Positions 61,712-64,000 of a stretch of 64,000 bases of DNA are shown here, one piece after another. The notes below the pieces were generated by a model. The model was given only the letters and a program-made list of their open reading frames with translations, was not told the DNA's origin and searched no databases. Location of the stretch: contig NZ_JABMKY010000017.1 in NCBI RefSeq assembly GCF_013204845.1, positions 62,001-126,000 on the forward strand, read 5' to 3'. Position numbers and translations under genes: made by a program. Within the stretch, counting starts at the first letter, position 1; each line of letters starts with the position of its first letter. This DNA comes from Paenibacillus qinlingensis. GTDB lineage: Bacteria > Bacillota > Bacilli > Paenibacillales > NBRC-103111.

Positions 61712-62383
61712 TTAGTAGTTGGAGCAGTAGGCATCAATTTCTTGGAGAATGGATTCAGGCGTATGCCGAAATTCTGCGGCAACCCGATAGCTGTCGTTGC
61801 TGAAATGCGTAACTCTTACGATTTCACCATAAACAGTTATAGGTTGAGAGACATTCGGGAGTATGAAGCTGAACTCCAGAATCAAAGGAAAGAAAAGTCG
61901 ATTGGATGTGACAAAGGATAATCCGCCAACACTGATATCGAGGAGTTGTCCGGTAAAAGCGACGCCCTTCTGAACAGATAAGCTTCGTATGCCAGCCACA
62001 CGTAAGGTGATCGGTGTGCGCAGTGTAAGCTTAGCACGAGGATGTCTGCGGTTTTGATGTTGAAAAACTTCCTCAGGAATAGATAATGTCAGGGTACAGA
62101 TCGTTTTTTTGAGTTCAAGACCAATCAAATCGACATAAGCGTAGTATAAAATGGCACCATCTTTGAAAGAAAATTCAACGAAAGAAACATGTTCGAGTTT
62201 GTCGAAAGGGTAAACACCCAATTGTTCAAGACATACCGTTATCGAATCTTCACTTATTTTGTCGATAGCAAAGTTATCTTCAAAGCAAAAAGGTTGTCCA
62301 TCTTTACATTCACCAACAATGATAATATGACAATCCTGATTTGGCGAAAAGGAAGCCAATTCTAGTACCTTATTCCAATCCAT
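61712..62383 (-). CDS. PilZ-domain protein, c-di-GMP binding
   Basis: The 223-residue protein has an N-terminal YcgR-like domain (about 1-105) and a C-terminal PilZ domain. The binding motifs are QNRRHPRAK (RxxxR) and LLDISVGGLSF (D-x-S-x-x-G). It probably senses c-di-GMP to control motility or envelope functions. It is encoded just before NAD kinase on the same strand. Confidence 0.88.
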   Translation of the reverse strand: MDWNKVLELASFSPNQDCHIIIVGECKDGQPFCFEDNFAIDKISEDSITVCLEQLGVYPFDKLEHVSFVEFSFKDGAILYYAYVDLIGLELKKTICTLTLSIPEEVFQHQNRRHPRAKLTLRTPITLRVAGIRSLSVQKGVAFTGQLLDISVGGLSFVTSNRLFFPLILEFSFILPNVSQPITVYGEIVRVTHFSNDSYRVAAEFRHTPESILQEIDAYCSNY

Positions 62384-62472
62384 AGCATCACCAAGTCGTT
62401 AGATTTACATTCACATCTGCCTGTACATCCTGTAAATACTCTTCTCATCATAATTTATCTAAGTCAATAAGA

Positions 62473-62492
62473 AAAGCCCCAAACGGGGCTTT
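62473..62492. terminator. Terminator after the glucan phosphorylase
   Basis: AAAGCCCC / GGGGCTTT with an AAAC loop; on the minus strand it runs into TTCTTATT. Confidence 0.8.
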
Positions 62493-62516
62493 AGCTTAGG
62501 TTATTCGATTTTATTC

Positions 62517-64000
62517 TTAAGACAAGGTGCTCGTAACGAGGGAGAGTTCAAACGAATGTGCAAAGTTGGTTGAGATGGGACGCACACGAATCGAGAAGTG
62601 AGGCCCATGAACAAGATGGGAGGGAATGGTAGCTTGGAAGCGCTGTGATTGCTCAATAAGTTCCCCAATCGGAGCCATGAGGATGATTTTCTGCTCCCAC
62701 GTTTCGCCATTTTCTGCATAATAAATGACTTCTACTGCCGTATCCTGCGGCCAAATAGGGCCGAAATGGATTTGTGCCGTTATCTCTTTTGTCCCGGGTG
62801 GAATCTCATCCAAGGGAATGTCAGAAGTTGATTTATCGGCGTGATCATCATCAATATTCATGATTCTAACCTGATGCCAATTACTGCGGATGAACTGCTT
62901 GTAATCGGCAACTTTGGTCGCCACATCATAATTGTCCGCGACAAAAAGACGAGCACGTTTGGCTGTTGGTATATACGACAAATTCGTATAGTCTTGCACC
63001 ATTCGGTGCGTGTTATAGACTGGGCTGAGCGATTGAACAGATTGCTTCATGCGTCTAATCCATTGATGAGGGATTTCACCTTGATTGTAGTAAAGTGGGA
63101 TAATTTCATTCTCCAAAAGGTGATAAATCGCTTTCGTATTTTCTTTCTCCTGTGCAGCCCAGTCCGCGGCTCCCGTGGATCCGATAGCCCACCCATTCAT
63201 ACCGTTGTAGCCTTCTTCCCACCAGCCGTCCAGCACGCTAAAATTAAGAACGCCGTTCATTGCGGCTTTCTGGCCGCTAGTTCCGCTAGCTTCAAGAGGT
63301 CTGCGAGGGTTGTTTAGCCATATGTCGACGCCTTGAACGAGATAACGAGCCATGTTGATATCATAATTTTCGAGAATAACGATTTTACCGAGAAACTCTT
63401 TTAACTGAGAGATGCGGTAAATTTCTCGTATGAGATCTTGGCCAGGGTAATCAGCAGGGTGGGCTTTGCCTGCAAAAATAAACTGCACAGGTCGCTCAGG
63501 ATCGCTGATAAGTTTCTTGAGTCGATACAAATCATTGAAAATAAGATTGGCCCGTTTGTAAGTAGCGAAGCGTCTGGCGAACCCAATTGTAAGGGCTTTA
63601 GGATTTAAATACTGTCGAACCTCTTCAATCCGTTCTTCGGATTCCCCGTTACGTTTGCGTTGCTCCATGAGACTATTGCGAGCATAACGCACTAAATCTT
63701 CCTTCAAATGCTGATGAACCTTCCAAATGGATTCGTCGGGAATAACCTCGATTTGCGCCCATTGATGCTCGTTGGACTGCTCCGCTCGCCATGTGCCTGG
63801 GAGGAATCGATCGAAAAGCTCCTTCCAAGCCGGGGCGGTCCACGTATCCAAGTGAACTCCGTTCGTGATTGAGCTGATCGGGACCTCACTGGCATCGATA
63901 TGACCATGGAATTCCTTGAACATTTCGCGCGAAACCTGCCCATGTAGTTTGCTGACACCATTGCGGAGTCCCGCCGTATTCATCGCCAAATGTGTCATAT
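62517..64000 (-). CDS. Alpha-glucan phosphorylase (GT35), 5' end beyond window
   Basis: The frame runs off the window edge, so the N-terminal part is missing; ATG 63998 is an internal Met. Visible motifs include SKLHGQVSREMF, TNGVHLDTW, FARRFATYKRANL and EASGTSGQKAAMNGVLNFSVLDGWWEEGYNG, the PLP-lysine region. The family is the short alpha-glucan/maltodextrin phosphorylase type that releases glucose-1-phosphate. Residues after about 390 form an extra beta-domain typical of this group. Confidence 0.92.
   Translation of the reverse strand, partial: MTHLAMNTAGLRNGVSKLHGQVSREMFKEFHGHIDASEVPISSITNGVHLDTWTAPAWKELFDRFLPGTWRAEQSNEHQWAQIEVIPDESIWKVHQHLKEDLVRYARNSLMEQRKRNGESEERIEEVRQYLNPKALTIGFARRFATYKRANLIFNDLYRLKKLISDPERPVQFIFAGKAHPADYPGQDLIREIYRISQLKEFLGKIVILENYDINMARYLVQGVDIWLNNPRRPLEASGTSGQKAAMNGVLNFSVLDGWWEEGYNGMNGWAIGSTGAADWAAQEKENTKAIYHLLENEIIPLYYNQGEIPHQWIRRMKQSVQSLSPVYNTHRMVQDYTNLSYIPTAKRARLFVADNYDVATKVADYKQFIRSNWHQVRIMNIDDDHADKSTSDIPLDEIPPGTKEITAQIHFGPIWPQDTAVEVIYYAENGETWEQKIILMAPIGELIEQSQRFQATIPSHLVHGPHFSIRVRPISTNFAHSFELSLVTSTLS

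Overview
This window looks like chromosomal DNA of a spore-forming, glycan-degrading Firmicute of the Paenibacillus type. The reasons are the strong AGGAGG-like ribosome sites with many GTG and TTG starts, LplABC-type and MalFG-type sugar ABC transporters beside secreted glycosidases, a Bacillus-type sporulation and housekeeping block (yunB, lytH-like, lipA, yutD, NAD kinase), and large modular surface proteins. The species cannot be fixed from sequence alone. I saw no rRNA, tRNA or CRISPR array.

Layout. 1-16.7 kb is a polysaccharide-utilisation region: the end of an SGNH hydrolase, an AraC regulator, an LplB/LplC/LplA-type importer, a 2163-residue exported modular protein with a WbsX/GH99-like domain, a Gfo/Idh/MocA oxidoreductase, a GH2 beta-mannosidase and a sugar isomerase-like protein. 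16.7-18.0 kb holds an FMN riboswitch controlling an EamA/DMT transporter, probably for riboflavin. 18.4-27.7 kb is an alpha-mannan locus: an AraR-type GntR/LacI regulator, the wreck of a GH125 alpha-mannosidase in three frames, a second sugar importer, two GH76 alpha-1,6-mannanases and another isomerase. 27.8-32.8 kb carries a KtrB-type K+ transporter, a sulfatase, an aldo/keto reductase and a creatininase-family hydrolase.

33.0-40.7 kb is a tellurite-resistance (Ter) stress island: two TerD proteins, a TerC protein, then a tightly overlapping run of CitE-like lyase, TRSP phosphoribosyltransferase, PELOTA phosphoribosyltransferase, HAD phosphatase and ATP-grasp ligase. This fits the Ter-linked pathway proposed to make a nucleoside-like metabolite. 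40.7-42.8 kb has a tiny membrane protein, an ECF sigma factor, a pentapeptide protein and a nucleotidase. 42.8-49.0 kb is an ABC transporter operon of the iron/phosphonate type, translationally coupled to a metallo-beta-lactamase-fold enzyme and divergent from a LysR regulator. 49.1-51.6 kb encodes two secreted paralogues of unknown function with a faint CYTH-like pattern.

51.7-54.1 kb is a gene-poor stretch with three unrelated tandem-repeat arrays and an IS1595-type transposase relative that lacks its expected catalytic acids but keeps a good promoter. 54.2-64 kb contains yunB, a LytH-like peptidase, the nickel-pincer cofactor genes larE-larB-larC1, lipA, yutD, NAD kinase, a PilZ protein and an alpha-glucan phosphorylase cut by the window edge.

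The most striking observation is that LarC is split into two ORFs on opposite strands, tail to tail, with the probable larC1 terminator lying inside the 3' end of larC2. Other points worth a look are the three-frame GH125 remnant, the secreted CYTH-like pair, the expressed-looking catalytically dead transposase, the FMN riboswitch on an EamA gene and shared operator-like motifs across the mannan region.
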